Part shown: in pieces, positions 5,892 through 14,440 of the stretch
How positions within the stretch are numbered: position 1 is the stretch's first letter
Layout of the letters: the number at the start of each line of letters is the position of its first letter
Source of the DNA: an uncultured Faecalibacterium sp.
GTDB taxonomy: Bacteria; Bacillota; Clostridia; Oscillospirales; Ruminococcaceae
Assembly: GCA_900772565.1 (NCBI GenBank)
Contig: CAAHET010000120.1
Span: 1 to 25,134 of the forward strand
Length of the DNA stretch: 25,134 nt
Direction of reading: 5' to 3'
Notes under the pieces: model-generated
Told to the model about the DNA's origin: nothing
Seen by the model: only the letters and a program-made list of their open reading frames with translations
The model's database searches: none
Program-made: the position numbers and the translations under genes

Positions 5892-6773
5892 TCAGAACTT
5901 CAGCCGCTCCTGCAAAAAGCGACACAGCAACTCCGCACAGGCATTATGCTGCTTTTTAGGGCGGAGAAATCCGGCACAAATAGGCGGCAGACCGTCTAAC
6001 ACCACATCCCGGACATTGGACATCTGGTTGCTGGAAGATTTCTCGAAACGGTTCAGAGAAACACAATTCTGCTCCTGTGTGCGGTAAAGTACTTGATAAA
6101 ATTGCTCGACCAGCTCCAGCTGTGGGTGTGCGCCGCTTTCCTGCAGCGCCTGCCACAGCGGCGCAAGGGCATCCGGGGCAAGACCGGGCACCAGCAGGGT
6201 CTGCCCGTCCAGCTCTGCGGGTACAAGATGTGTCCGCTCCCAAAGTGGACTGCTGCGGGAGACCATGACGGCGGTGGTATGCTGGGAAAGGGCAGTGCGT
6301 GCAAGCCCCGCAGCACAGCCGCCTAGGTCCATCACCAGCCCGGCATCCAGTGCGCCCCGTTGCAGTTGCACTGAGACTTCGTCGTTGGACAGGGAAACAA
6401 GCTTCAAGGGGATGCCGGGGTACTGCTGCCGGAATGCTTCCAAAACCTCTCCCAGATTGGGCAGATAGTCCGGAACCAGTGCCACGCTGATGCCCAGCCG
6501 CAGCGGTGCAGACCGGATGTCCTGATAAGCTTGCTGGCACAAGGCATTGAACTGCTGCACCACCGGCGCAGCCTGTGCCCGGAACCGCTCACCCTTTTCA
6601 GTAAGAGCCAGATGATTGCGGGTGTTGACGAACAGCTTGCCGCAAAGTTCTTCCTCCAGTGCGGCAATGCTCAGCCGCAAAGCCTGCCGGGACAGGTACA
6701 TCCGCCCGGCGGTGTGGGTGTAATTCAAATCTTCGCACAGCGCCAGAAAATAGCGCAGCTGCTGGATGGTCAT
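5892..6773 (-). CDS. LysR-family transcriptional regulator
   Basis: The 293-aa protein has the standard LysR layout. A winged HTH spans about residues 1-60 (MTIQQLRYFLALCEDLNYTH, then LSRQALRLSIAALEEEL and LTEKGERF). A periplasmic-binding-like effector domain spans about 90-290 (PLRLGISVALVPDYLP, DAGLVMDLGG). AAGGAG lies 7 bases before the ATG at 6773. It is divergent from the flavin reductase gene with 154 bases between starts, and LysR regulators usually control the divergent neighbour in response to its substrate. Its own promoter, with good hexamers, lies at 6824-6852. The effector is unknown. The region near 190-230 is unusually rich in Pro, Ala and Leu but shows no break. Confidence 0.92.
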   Translation of the reverse strand: MTIQQLRYFLALCEDLNYTHTAGRMYLSRQALRLSIAALEEELCGKLFVNTRNHLALTEKGERFRAQAAPVVQQFNALCQQAYQDIRSAPLRLGISVALVPDYLPNLGEVLEAFRQQYPGIPLKLVSLSNDEVSVQLQRGALDAGLVMDLGGCAAGLARTALSQHTTAVMVSRSSPLWERTHLVPAELDGQTLLVPGLAPDALAPLWQALQESGAHPQLELVEQFYQVLYRTQEQNCVSLNRFEKSSSNQMSNVRDVVLDGLPPICAGFLRPKKQHNACAELLCRFLQERLKF

Positions 6774-6823
6774 GGTGTGCTCCTTTTTGCAAAACGCAAG
6801 TTTTACTTGATACTCATAGGGAT

Positions 6824-6852
6824 ATTATAACTCCTTTTTCTTTTCCTGTAAA
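6824..6852 (-). promoter_or_regulatory. Promoter of the LysR gene
   Basis: On the minus strand TTTACA (6847-6852) and TATAAT (6824-6829) are separated by 17 bases, about 50 bases before the start codon. The -35 side overlaps TGTAAA(N9)TTTAACA, an imperfect dyad where LysR could bind to repress itself and activate the divergent gene, for which no good promoter was found. Confidence 0.6.
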
Positions 6853-6927
6853 TGTGATAATTTTAACAAGAACGACATGGAAGATTTGTCGATACGAGGA
6901 TATGAGTAAGAAAAGGAAGGAATTATT

Positions 6928-8913
6928 ATGGAAAAGATTTCCCGTAAAGGATTTCTGAAGATCGCAGCCGCCGCTGCCATGAGCGGTGTGACCGCTGCCG
7001 GTCTGGCTGCCTGCAATGCAGCCAGCGGCTCCTCCAGCGTTTCCAGTGCAGCTGGGATCTACACTCCCGGCACCTACACCGCTACTGCCAAGGGCATGAG
7101 CGAGATCACCGCCACCGTCACCTTTGACGCCAACACCATCACCAAGGTGGAGCTGGATCTCTCCGGCGAGACAGAGAGCATCGGCGGTGCTGCCAAGGAC
7201 AAGCTGATCGAGCAGATCATGAACGCCCAGACCAGTCAGATCGACGGCGTGACCGGTGCCACCGTCACCAGCAAGGCCGTGCAGAACGCTGTGGCAGACT
7301 GCATCCAGCAGGCCAGCGGTGGTGCCATTAACCCTGCACAGCAGTCCACCGAGGAGGCTTCCTCCTCCGCCGACTGGCTGGGTGAGGCACCGGAGATCGC
7401 CGAGAGCGATATTAAGCAGACTGTGGACTGCGATGTTCTGGTGGTGGGTGCCGGTTCTTCCGGTACCTTTGCGGCTGCTGCTGCCGCCGAGGCTGGTGCC
7501 AAGACCATCCTCATCGAGAAGTTTGGTCACGATATGGCCAGCGGCATCCGGGATACGCTGGCAGCCTGCGGCTCCAAGCAGCAGCAGGAGGACGGCGATG
7601 ACGTGAGCAAGAAGGACGCCGTGCGCTACCTGTGCAACTGGAGTCAGGGCTACACCCGCCACAGTCTGGCACAGGTCTGGGCTGATAAGAGCGGCGAGAC
7701 CATGGACTGGTTCACGGATGTTCTAGCCGAAAGCGGCATCGACTTCCGCCACGAGATCGACGAAAAGCACAAGGGCGACAATTACGAGGTTCTGGATGTC
7801 GGCCACAGCACCCAGTATGGCGAGGAATACAGCGAGCAGCTGACCATGGATGCCGTGCTCAAGCACGCCGAGGCCGATGGTCTGGAGGTGCAGTACGAGA
7901 TCACCATGGTCAAGCTGGAAAAGGACGGCGACCGTGTGACCGGCCTCATCGCCAAGAATGCCAGCGATGAGTATGTGCGCTACAACGCCTCCAAGGGCGT
8001 CATCCTTGCCTGCGGCGGCTACAGCGGAAACGACGCCATGATGAACGCCTTGCAGCCCCAGAGCGTGGAGCAGACCTGCATCAACTACTCCAAGCCCGGC
8101 GCAAAGGGTGACGGAATCAAGGCGTGCTTGTGGGCTGGTGCCATCATGGATACCACCCACACCTCCATGATCTTCGACCGCGGTGCCATCAAGCCGGACC
8201 AGACCGGCGAGTACGGCAAGGCCAGCGATGGTGCGCTGTTCTGGATGGGCAGCCAGCCGTTCCTGAAGGTGAACCTGAAGGGTGAGCGCTTCATGAACGA
8301 ATATATGCCCTACGATCTGGTGCTGCACGCTGCCGCCAGCCAGCCCTACCACACCTACTGCACCGTGTGGGACAGCAAGTATGCCGAGGACTGCGAAAAG
8401 TTTGCTACCCACGGCTGCAGCCGTCTGTACCCCCATGTCAACGGTACGAACCCGGTGTTCCCCATGGGCTATGTGCAGGCTATGAACGCCGACCTGCAGG
8501 ATCAGGGCTACATTGTGGAGGCCGACACCATCGAGGAGCTGGCCGACAAGCTGGGTCTGCCGAAGGAGACCTTTACCGCTACGGTGGACCATTACAATGA
8601 GCTGGCCGCCAAGGGCGAGGACGAGGACTTCGGCAAGGAGAGCTACCGCCTCTCCACCCTGAGCGAGGCACCCTTCTACGGTGTCCGTCAGGCTGGTGGC
8701 TACCTGATCTGCACAATGGACGGCATCCAGATCGATGACAATATGCACGCCATCGACCACGACTTCAAGGCCATTCCCGGTCTGTATGTCATCGGCGACA
8801 TGAGCGGCAACTACTTCTCCGGCAGCTATCCCTGCCTGATGGCAGGTGCCGCCGCAGGCCGCAGTGCCACCTTTGGCCGCCTTGCCGGTCAGAACGCTGC
8901 CGCAGGCATCTGA
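6928..8913 (+). CDS. Exported flavinylated reductase lipoprotein (fumarate/urocanate reductase-like)
   Basis: The 661-aa protein begins with SRKGFLKIAA, a twin-arginine-like signal in which the second Arg is Lys, and a lipobox LAAC with Cys29. It is therefore probably a lipid-anchored surface enzyme. Residues about 45-130 form an FMN-binding domain ending DGVTGATVTS (106-115), the motif on which ApbE-type transferases attach FMN covalently. Residues 165-655 form an FAD domain of the fumarate reductase/FrdA family: VDCDVLVVGAGSSGT, IEKFG, then GERFMNEYMP and a C-terminal GLYVIGDMSGNYFSGSYP. Such enzymes use extracellular compounds (fumarate, urocanate, cinnamates and others) as respiratory electron acceptors. 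The substrate cannot be read from sequence here. No ApbE or electron-donor gene is adjacent. AGGAAGG lies 7 bases before the start. Confidence 0.9.
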   Translation: MEKISRKGFLKIAAAAAMSGVTAAGLAACNAASGSSSVSSAAGIYTPGTYTATAKGMSEITATVTFDANTITKVELDLSGETESIGGAAKDKLIEQIMNAQTSQIDGVTGATVTSKAVQNAVADCIQQASGGAINPAQQSTEEASSSADWLGEAPEIAESDIKQTVDCDVLVVGAGSSGTFAAAAAAEAGAKTILIEKFGHDMASGIRDTLAACGSKQQQEDGDDVSKKDAVRYLCNWSQGYTRHSLAQVWADKSGETMDWFTDVLAESGIDFRHEIDEKHKGDNYEVLDVGHSTQYGEEYSEQLTMDAVLKHAEADGLEVQYEITMVKLEKDGDRVTGLIAKNASDEYVRYNASKGVILACGGYSGNDAMMNALQPQSVEQTCINYSKPGAKGDGIKACLWAGAIMDTTHTSMIFDRGAIKPDQTGEYGKASDGALFWMGSQPFLKVNLKGERFMNEYMPYDLVLHAAASQPYHTYCTVWDSKYAEDCEKFATHGCSRLYPHVNGTNPVFPMGYVQAMNADLQDQGYIVEADTIEELADKLGLPKETFTATVDHYNELAAKGEDEDFGKESYRLSTLSEAPFYGVRQAGGYLICTMDGIQIDDNMHAIDHDFKAIPGLYVIGDMSGNYFSGSYPCLMAGAAAGRSATFGRLAGQNAAAGI

Positions 8914-8957
8914 TTAAAACGTTTTCCTTCTCTTCCCTTCTATATATCTGCACCTGA

Positions 8958-8993
8958 AAAAGCCGCTCCGGGTCTAGCCGGGGCGGCTTTTCT
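8958..8993. terminator. Bidirectional terminator between reductase and RpiR genes
   Basis: AAAAGCCGCTCCGG (8958-8971) pairs with CCGGGGCGGCTTTT (8978-8991) with one G-U pair around GTCTAG. Ts on the 3' side and As on the 5' side let it serve both convergent genes. Confidence 0.85.
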
Positions 8994-9037
8994 GATGGAA
9001 GCAGAAAAGAAAACGAATTCTCAGACCCAAGAATCGT

Positions 9038-9790
9038 TCACTGCCCTTCCTTTCCGCTTGGATGCTCGTCCTTTTCCAGAACAAGATCCATGAGATATTC
9101 AAATGTGATGAGGACGCGGGCATAGAAATAGTTGGCGGTAAGGTTGCGGTCGTCCAGCATCTTGTCGTCCAGCAGCACAAAGGCGGGGTCTGCACAGCGG
9201 GCAATGGGAGAATTGTCGGCACCCACAAAGGCAATGATGCTCCGGTGCTGTGCAAAGGAGTCCTGCACCGGCTTCAGGATGGTATCGGTCTTTCCGCTTT
9301 TGCTGATGGCAATGACCAGCCCGGCATCCAGTGCGCCGCTTTCGTAGACCTCGTAGCTGTTGGAGCCGATGGCGCAGTAGCCCAGAACCAGCAGCTTCCG
9401 CACCATAAATTCCTGCAAAGGGGCGCAGAAGCCGGTGCCTGTCACAAGGATGGGCTTTTGCCGGTTGGCGTGGAGCAGCTCCACAAAGCGGTGCATCTTT
9501 TCTTCGGGGATGTCCCCGATAAAGGCGGTGATGTCCGAGGCGTGGTTTTTGTTGTCGATCTCGTTCTGGATCAGAAAGCCGATGCGGTAGATCATATCGG
9601 TGTAGCCGGTATAGCCCATCTTTTTGCTCAGCCGGATCACGGCGGCCGGGGAGGTGTAGTTCTGCGCTGCAAACTCCCGCACGCTGCACTGCCCGCCGTT
9701 TTTTGCGGTTTCCAGCACCGCCTGCAAAAGCTGCTGCTCGTTGGCATTCAGATGGTACTGATTTGCCAGTTTGTAAAGGTCGCGTTTCAT
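9038..9790 (-). CDS. MurR/RpiR-family sugar-responsive regulator
   Basis: The 250-aa protein has an N-terminal HTH_6 domain (about 1-80; CSVREFAAQNYTSPAAVIRL and SKKMGYTGYTDM) and a C-terminal SIS sugar-phosphate-binding domain (about 100-235; ILVTGTGFCAP, AISKSGKTDTI, IIAFVGADNSP). RpiR proteins bind phosphosugars to control nearby sugar genes. Here the divergent PTS and 6-phospho-alpha-glucosidase genes make a 6-phospho-alpha-glucoside or a glucose phosphate the probable signal. Start 9790 is preferred because GGAG lies 7 bases upstream; an in-frame ATG at 9814 would add 8 residues but lacks a well-placed site. Whether it activates or represses is not evident from sequence. Confidence 0.9.
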   Translation of the reverse strand: MKRDLYKLANQYHLNANEQQLLQAVLETAKNGGQCSVREFAAQNYTSPAAVIRLSKKMGYTGYTDMIYRIGFLIQNEIDNKNHASDITAFIGDIPEEKMHRFVELLHANRQKPILVTGTGFCAPLQEFMVRKLLVLGYCAIGSNSYEVYESGALDAGLVIAISKSGKTDTILKPVQDSFAQHRSIIAFVGADNSPIARCADPAFVLLDDKMLDDRNLTANYFYARVLITFEYLMDLVLEKDEHPSGKEGQ

Positions 9791-9834
9791 ATTTTGCTCC
9801 GATTCCCGAATCATAGAATGGCTTATTTTTCTGA

Positions 9835-9863
9835 AGTATACGCTGAATCGAAAATTTTGTCAA
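9835..9863 (-). promoter_or_regulatory. Near-consensus promoter of the RpiR gene
   Basis: On the minus strand TTGACA (9858-9863) and TATACT (9835-9840) are exactly 17 bases apart, 45 bases before the start codon. It is one of the strongest sigma-A-type promoters in the window. Confidence 0.8.
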
Positions 9864-9864
9864 C

Positions 9865-9905
9865 ATACATTTCGATGTATCCAACATAAAAGTGAAACAT
9901 GTTTC
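9865..9905. promoter_or_regulatory. Two palindromes between divergent rpiR and PTS genes, probable RpiR operators
   Basis: ATACAT-TTCG-ATGTAT (9865-9880) abuts the -35 of the RpiR promoter, and GAAACATGTTTC (9894-9905) is a perfect 12-bp palindrome. Both lie between the divergent promoters. GAAA/TTTC dyads are common in RpiR-family operators, so the second is the likelier site. GAAAC also recurs downstream of the PTS promoter near 9979 and 10001. Confidence 0.6.
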
Positions 9906-9961
9906 GGCTTTTGCGAACAAGTTCAAAAACAGTCCAAATCGGTAGATTTTTTTGTGCAGAG

Positions 9962-9970
9962 TGATATAAT
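9962..9970 (+). promoter_or_regulatory. Extended -10 promoter of the PTS/GH4 operon
   Basis: TGATATAAT is a consensus TATAAT (9965-9970) preceded by a TG extension. No good -35 is visible at 17 bases, as expected for an extended -10 or activated promoter. It lies about 84 bases before the PTS start codon. Confidence 0.6.
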
Positions 9971-10053
9971 CAAGCCATCGAAACGGTAAGGTGCACCCCC
10001 GAAACGAAGAGAGAATTCGAAAAGAGAGATCATGGAACGTTAGGAGAACACCA

Positions 10054-11649
10054 ATGAAACAAAAAGTTATGGATGCTATGCAGAGCTTCTCCAAAGCTCT
10101 GATGGGTCCCGTTCTGTTCCTGCCCATTGCGGGTATGCTGCAGGCGATTTCTTCGGTCATGAGCAACACGGCACTGGTGACAGAGGGCGGTGTTGTCTGG
10201 ACCCTCGGCAAATTCATCAATGGCGGCGTCGGCGCAGTCATTGGCAATCTGGGAATCCTGTTCTGCGTGGGCATCGCAATGAGCCTTGCCAAAAAGCGCA
10301 AGGCGGATGCGGCATTTCTGGCACTGGTCAGCTATCTGGTCTGGCTGGCAGCTAACGCCCGCTGGCTGGATGTGGCAGGGCTGACCATCGCCGGTGATAC
10401 GGCAGGTGCTTTGTACGGCACCGGTCAGACCATCTGCCTCGGCTACCACGTTACCGACATGGGCGTATTTCTGGGCATGATCCTTGGCGTGGTGGTGGCA
10501 CTGGTCCACAACCGCTTCATCGACACCGAGTTTGAAGGTGCCATGGCCATGTACGGCAACAGCAAGTTCGTCTTTGTGGTGCTGCTGCCCATCGTTCTGG
10601 TCATGGCGGTAGTTGCCAGCTATGTCTGGCCTGTGGCCGCGGCGGGCATCAACGCCCTGACCGGTGTTATGGCCAGTGCAGGTGCGTTCGGCGTGTTCCT
10701 GTACGGCTTCTTGAACCGCGTGCTGATCCCCACGGGTCTGCATCATCTGGTCTGGTCGCCGTTCCTCTACTCTGCACTGGGTGACAGCATGATCATCGGC
10801 GGCGAGCAGATCGTCGGCGCAAAGCCTGTATTCCTTGCCCTGCTCAGTGACCCCAGCGTGGCAATGATGCGGGATTCCGCACGTTTTCTGACCTACGGTC
10901 TGATGAAGACCTTCGGCGTGATCGGCGTGGCAATGGCCTTTATCTCCACCGCAAAGAAGGAGAAGAAGGCCGCCACCAAGGCACAGATCATCCCGGCAAC
11001 CCTTACCGCCTGTCTGGTGGGCGTGACCGAGCCGCTGGAGTTCACCTTCCTGTTTGCAGCCCCTGCGCTGTGGCTGGTCTACTCGGTTCTGGACGGTCTG
11101 TTCCAGATGATCGTTTACCTTGTGGGCATCCGGGTCTGCGCCACCAACGGCATCATCGATTTTCTGGTGCTGAACCTGCCCGCAGGCATCGGCCGCACCC
11201 ACTGGCCGCTGTATGTGCTGGTGGGTCTGGTGGAGATCGTGGTGATGTACATTGTCTTCCGCTTCCTCATCGTGAAGATGAACCTCAAGACCCCCGGCCG
11301 TGAGGACGGCGAGGCAGTCACCGACCTTGCCGCAAACGCTGCTGCCGTCAAGCAGCAGATCCGCAGCGGCGCAGCCGAAAAGACTGCCGCCAGCGCAGAC
11401 GATGCACAGACCGCAGCCCGGATCGTAGAAGGACTGGGCGGTGCAGAGAACATCCTGAACACCGATAACTGCATGACCCGCCTGCGGGTGCAGGTCAAGG
11501 ATGCCGCTTTGGTCAAGGACAAGGAGTGGTTCAAGCCCACCGGCTCCGCAGGTCTTGTGGTAAAGGGCAACAACATCCAGATCATTTACGGCCCCAAAGT
11601 GGGAAAGATGCGTGCCATCGTTGATAGCTGCCTTGGCCGCGCAGAATAA
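10054..11649 (+). CDS. Alpha-glucoside PTS permease, EIICB
   Basis: The 531-aa membrane protein imports and phosphorylates an alpha-glucoside such as maltose. The EIIC part (about 1-430) has many membrane segments and the conserved GLHHLVWSPF and VTEPLEFTFLF motifs of the glucose superfamily. The C-terminal EIIB (about 455-531) has the phosphorylated cysteine, Cys473, in DNCMTRLRV. No EIIA domain is fused or encoded beside it, so it must borrow EIIA from another system. Start 10054 follows TAGGAGA; an upstream in-frame ATG-like start would add 21 residues with no ribosome site. It is co-transcribed with the GH4 gene 54 bases downstream, which fixes the substrate class as alpha-linked. Confidence 0.92.
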   Translation: MKQKVMDAMQSFSKALMGPVLFLPIAGMLQAISSVMSNTALVTEGGVVWTLGKFINGGVGAVIGNLGILFCVGIAMSLAKKRKADAAFLALVSYLVWLAANARWLDVAGLTIAGDTAGALYGTGQTICLGYHVTDMGVFLGMILGVVVALVHNRFIDTEFEGAMAMYGNSKFVFVVLLPIVLVMAVVASYVWPVAAAGINALTGVMASAGAFGVFLYGFLNRVLIPTGLHHLVWSPFLYSALGDSMIIGGEQIVGAKPVFLALLSDPSVAMMRDSARFLTYGLMKTFGVIGVAMAFISTAKKEKKAATKAQIIPATLTACLVGVTEPLEFTFLFAAPALWLVYSVLDGLFQMIVYLVGIRVCATNGIIDFLVLNLPAGIGRTHWPLYVLVGLVEIVVMYIVFRFLIVKMNLKTPGREDGEAVTDLAANAAAVKQQIRSGAAEKTAASADDAQTAARIVEGLGGAENILNTDNCMTRLRVQVKDAALVKDKEWFKPTGSAGLVVKGNNIQIIYGPKVGKMRAIVDSCLGRAE

Positions 11650-11703
11650 GATATCCACTTTTATTCATCATACAAATACATTTTATAATAGGAGGCTAAC
11701 CTT

Positions 11704-13032
11704 ATGAAAACGTTCAAACTGGTCATCGCCGGCGGCGGCAGCACTTATACCCCCGGCATCGTCAAGAGCCTGCTGGTGCAGAAGGATCGCTTTAAGCTGA
11801 ATGAGCTGGTGCTCTACGATAACAACGCAGAGCGTCAGGAGGCTGTGGGTGTCATCGTCCGCCATGTGGTGGAGATGTTCGACCCGGAGCTGAAGCTGAC
11901 CCTGACCACCGACCCGGAAGTTGCCATGACCGATGCAGACTTCATCTTTGCACAGATGCGTGTCGGCCTGTACGCCATGCGTGAGCAGGACGAGAAGATC
12001 CCGCTGAAGTACGGCGTTGTGGGTCAGGAGACCTGCGGCCCCGGCGGTCTGGCTTACGGCCTGCGCACCATCTACCCCATGGTGGAGCTGATCGATTACT
12101 GCGAAAAGTACGCAAAGCCCACCTACTGGATCGTCAACTACTCTAACCCCGCTGCCATCGTGGCAAAGGCAACCTTCCGTCTGCGCCCGAAGGCTCGTAT
12201 CCTGAACATCTGCGATATGCCTGTCGCCATCGAGCGCAACATGGCCGAGATTCTGGAGTGCGACCGTCATGATCTGGAAGTAGACTACTTTGGCCTGAAC
12301 CACTTCGGCTGGTTCACCAAGGTGCGCCTGAACGGCGAGGATGTGACCGAGAAGCTCAAGAGCTATGTGGCAGAGCACGGCTATATGCCCCAGAACGCCA
12401 AGAGCGACGTGCTGCACAGCGATCCGTCCTGGCTGCACACCTATGCAAACGCCAAGAACATCTGCTCTGCTTTCCACGACTATCTGCCCAACACCTATAT
12501 GCAGTACTACCTGCTGGGCGATGAAGTTGTAAAGAGCAGCGACCCCAACCACACCCGTGCCAACGAGGTCATGGAAGGCCGCGAGAAGCGCATCTTTGAT
12601 GCAGTGGCAGATTATCGTGCCGGTAAGGACGTGGATCTGACCAAGTTCTTCGGCGGTGTGCACGGCGAGTTCATCGTGGACGTTGCCATGAGCCTTGCCT
12701 TCGACCTGCGCAAGCGTTATCTGGTCATGGTGGAAAACAACGGTGCTGTGGAAAACCTGCCCTCCGATGCCATGGTGGAGGTTCCCGCTTACATCACTGA
12801 CCGCGGCCCGGAACCCGTGCGTGTGGGTGAGATCCCGACCTTCTACAAGGGTCTGATCGAGCAGCAGGAGGCTGTGGAGAAGCTGATCGTGGATGCCGCT
12901 GTGGAGCACTCCTACGAGAAGGCACTGATGGCCTTTACCCTGTCCAAGACCGTGCCCAGCCTGCTGGTCGCCAAGAAGATCCTGGACGATATGATCGTTG
13001 CCAACAAGGCTTACTGGCCGGAGCTGCACTGA
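11704..13032 (+). CDS. 6-phospho-alpha-glucosidase, GH4 family
   Basis: The 442-aa cytoplasmic enzyme cleaves 6-phospho-alpha-glucosides delivered by the PTS, using NAD+ and a divalent metal in a redox elimination mechanism. Visible motifs are the Rossmann loop AGGGSTYTP (9-17), CGPGGLAYGLRT (111-122), NPA (148-150), CDMP (170-173) and GLNHFGW (197-203). Cys170 and His200 match the known Mn2+ ligands of GlvA-type enzymes; Asp171 and Tyr265 match its acid and base. Cys-Asp-Met-Pro is the signature of the alpha-glucosidase branch of GH4; beta-specific members differ there. GGAGG at 11691-11695 precedes the ATG by 8 bases. Confidence 0.94.
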   Translation: MKTFKLVIAGGGSTYTPGIVKSLLVQKDRFKLNELVLYDNNAERQEAVGVIVRHVVEMFDPELKLTLTTDPEVAMTDADFIFAQMRVGLYAMREQDEKIPLKYGVVGQETCGPGGLAYGLRTIYPMVELIDYCEKYAKPTYWIVNYSNPAAIVAKATFRLRPKARILNICDMPVAIERNMAEILECDRHDLEVDYFGLNHFGWFTKVRLNGEDVTEKLKSYVAEHGYMPQNAKSDVLHSDPSWLHTYANAKNICSAFHDYLPNTYMQYYLLGDEVVKSSDPNHTRANEVMEGREKRIFDAVADYRAGKDVDLTKFFGGVHGEFIVDVAMSLAFDLRKRYLVMVENNGAVENLPSDAMVEVPAYITDRGPEPVRVGEIPTFYKGLIEQQEAVEKLIVDAAVEHSYEKALMAFTLSKTVPSLLVAKKILDDMIVANKAYWPELH

Positions 13033-13083
13033 TAAGTACCTCGTCAGCGGCTGATACCGGACAACTGATTCCATAAAATATTG

Positions 13084-13131
13084 AAAACCTCCCCGGCATT
13101 CCTTCCAAAAAGGATGCTGGGGAGGTTTTTT
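13084..13131. terminator. Strong terminator between GH4 gene and envelope operon
   Basis: AAAACCTCCCCGGCATTCCTT (13084-13104) pairs with AAGGATGCTGGGGAGGTTTT (13110-13129) around a few bases, followed by further Ts. The A-run on the other side suits the convergent operon ending at 13256. Confidence 0.9.
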
Positions 13132-13255
13132 GCGCTGTCTTTCACACTTTTGCTCACTAATTCAGCCATCCGCTTTCTGATGCTTACAGAAAATGACGAC
13201 CGAAAGCTGTATCAGTTTCTTGTAACCTGAAAGGCAGAGTACTGACTGCATAAAG

Positions 13256-14440
13256 TTACGCCTCAAACATTTTCCAGCTGACACAGCCATCCAACCAGAA
13301 TTTCCCGTTTCCAGAGGTCATACGCACCTTATTCTGTGCATCCAGATCGTTAAAATGCCACCACTCCGAGGCTAACGGCGTCATGCCAGCATCCGTGCAG
13401 TAACCTTGCAGCCGCCGTGCCCCCTCCGTCATGGATGCTGATGCAGTGGCCCGCTTCCATGCGGTGGCCGAGTTGGAAGTTACCGGACTGGTAAAGCATG
13501 CTGCCGCACTGCTCAGCTCGTGCATGGCAGAAGGCATGGTGTATTCCTCGCCCGTCACTTGCACAAAGGGACACCCTGCCATCTTGTGCTCTGTCTGCTC
13601 TGTGATGCGCAACAGAGTCGTATCCATCGCCACCCCGCGCTGATGGTTGGAAAGAGATGTTGCAATAAACCAGCCGATATTCCATGCACCCTTGTTCAGC
13701 GCTGCCATCAGTTCCTTGTCCGTCCGTGCCTTGGCGTACACCGCATCTTTTACCAACATCTGCACCTCATAGGGGCGAAACGTCTCTACGATTTTCAGGC
13801 AGTCGCCCGCCTGCAGAGCACTTTTCTGAGCCACACCAATTTTTTTGGCCATGGCGTAGTTGATAGGCATTACATATTCATCCCGCCCAAGGCGCTGATT
13901 ATAGAACATCCCGTCATACAGTTTCTGTCCTGTAATGCCCTCAATATCCTTTCCGCAGGTTTTGAAGATAGATGCCTTTGCATTGGGATTTTCGTATACG
14001 ATGGAAGGCAGAACATCGGGCAAATTGATCATGCACAGTTCATTTTTCAACCAGCCCACAGTGCCGTCCAACAGGCAGACCTGCCAATATGCGCCCGACT
14101 CCTGACGGATGTAAAACATATCTCCTGCCGCAAGCCTGCGCAGCACGGTGCTGGACTCGTCCGGTTTCTCGTACAGCGGCATTACAGCCGCTCCTGCCAA
14201 GCCTGTTGCACCTTCCAATGGCAGTTCAAAGTTCTGAGGAACACGGATGCCATCCCGCAGAATCGCATTGTCGTCCAATGCCGTATTCAGCATCGGGCCA
14301 GCTTCAGCGGCCGGATCGATGGCTTTCTGCTGCTGCCAGCTGACGGCCCGCTCTTCCACAGTGGGTTTCTGGCAGCTTGTCAGAAACCATGCACACGCCA
14401 TGGCCGAAAGACACAGAAACTCACGTCTTGTCGTTTTCAT
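13256..14440 (-). CDS. VanX-like D,D-peptidase lipoprotein with SH3-like domain
   Basis: The 394-aa protein starts with TRREFL, a twin-arginine signal, and a lipobox ending at Cys23 (LTSC), so it should be exported and lipid-anchored. Residues about 85-140 resemble a bacterial SH3 domain (MPLYEKPDESSTVLRRLAAG, then VGWLKN). Residues about 170-370 are an M15D peptidase: SNHQRGVAMD supplies zinc ligands His266 and Asp273, and EWWHFND supplies Glu359 and His362, matching VanX His116, Asp123, Glu181 and His184. VanX enzymes cut D-Ala-D-Ala, and exported relatives trim peptidoglycan stem peptides. It is the last gene of the leftward envelope operon and overlaps the previous stop by 4 bases (ATGA). 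Its real substrate is not evident from sequence. Confidence 0.85.
   Translation of the reverse strand: MKTTRREFLCLSAMACAWFLTSCQKPTVEERAVSWQQQKAIDPAAEAGPMLNTALDDNAILRDGIRVPQNFELPLEGATGLAGAAVMPLYEKPDESSTVLRRLAAGDMFYIRQESGAYWQVCLLDGTVGWLKNELCMINLPDVLPSIVYENPNAKASIFKTCGKDIEGITGQKLYDGMFYNQRLGRDEYVMPINYAMAKKIGVAQKSALQAGDCLKIVETFRPYEVQMLVKDAVYAKARTDKELMAALNKGAWNIGWFIATSLSNHQRGVAMDTTLLRITEQTEHKMAGCPFVQVTGEEYTMPSAMHELSSAAACFTSPVTSNSATAWKRATASASMTEGARRLQGYCTDAGMTPLASEWWHFNDLDAQNKVRMTSGNGKFWLDGCVSWKMFEA

Noticed and set aside
10030..11658. 542-residue leftward open frame opposite the PTS gene
   Set aside because: Shadow of a GC-rich gene: rich in His, Gln and Cys with no family, while the plus-strand frame is a clear EIICB.
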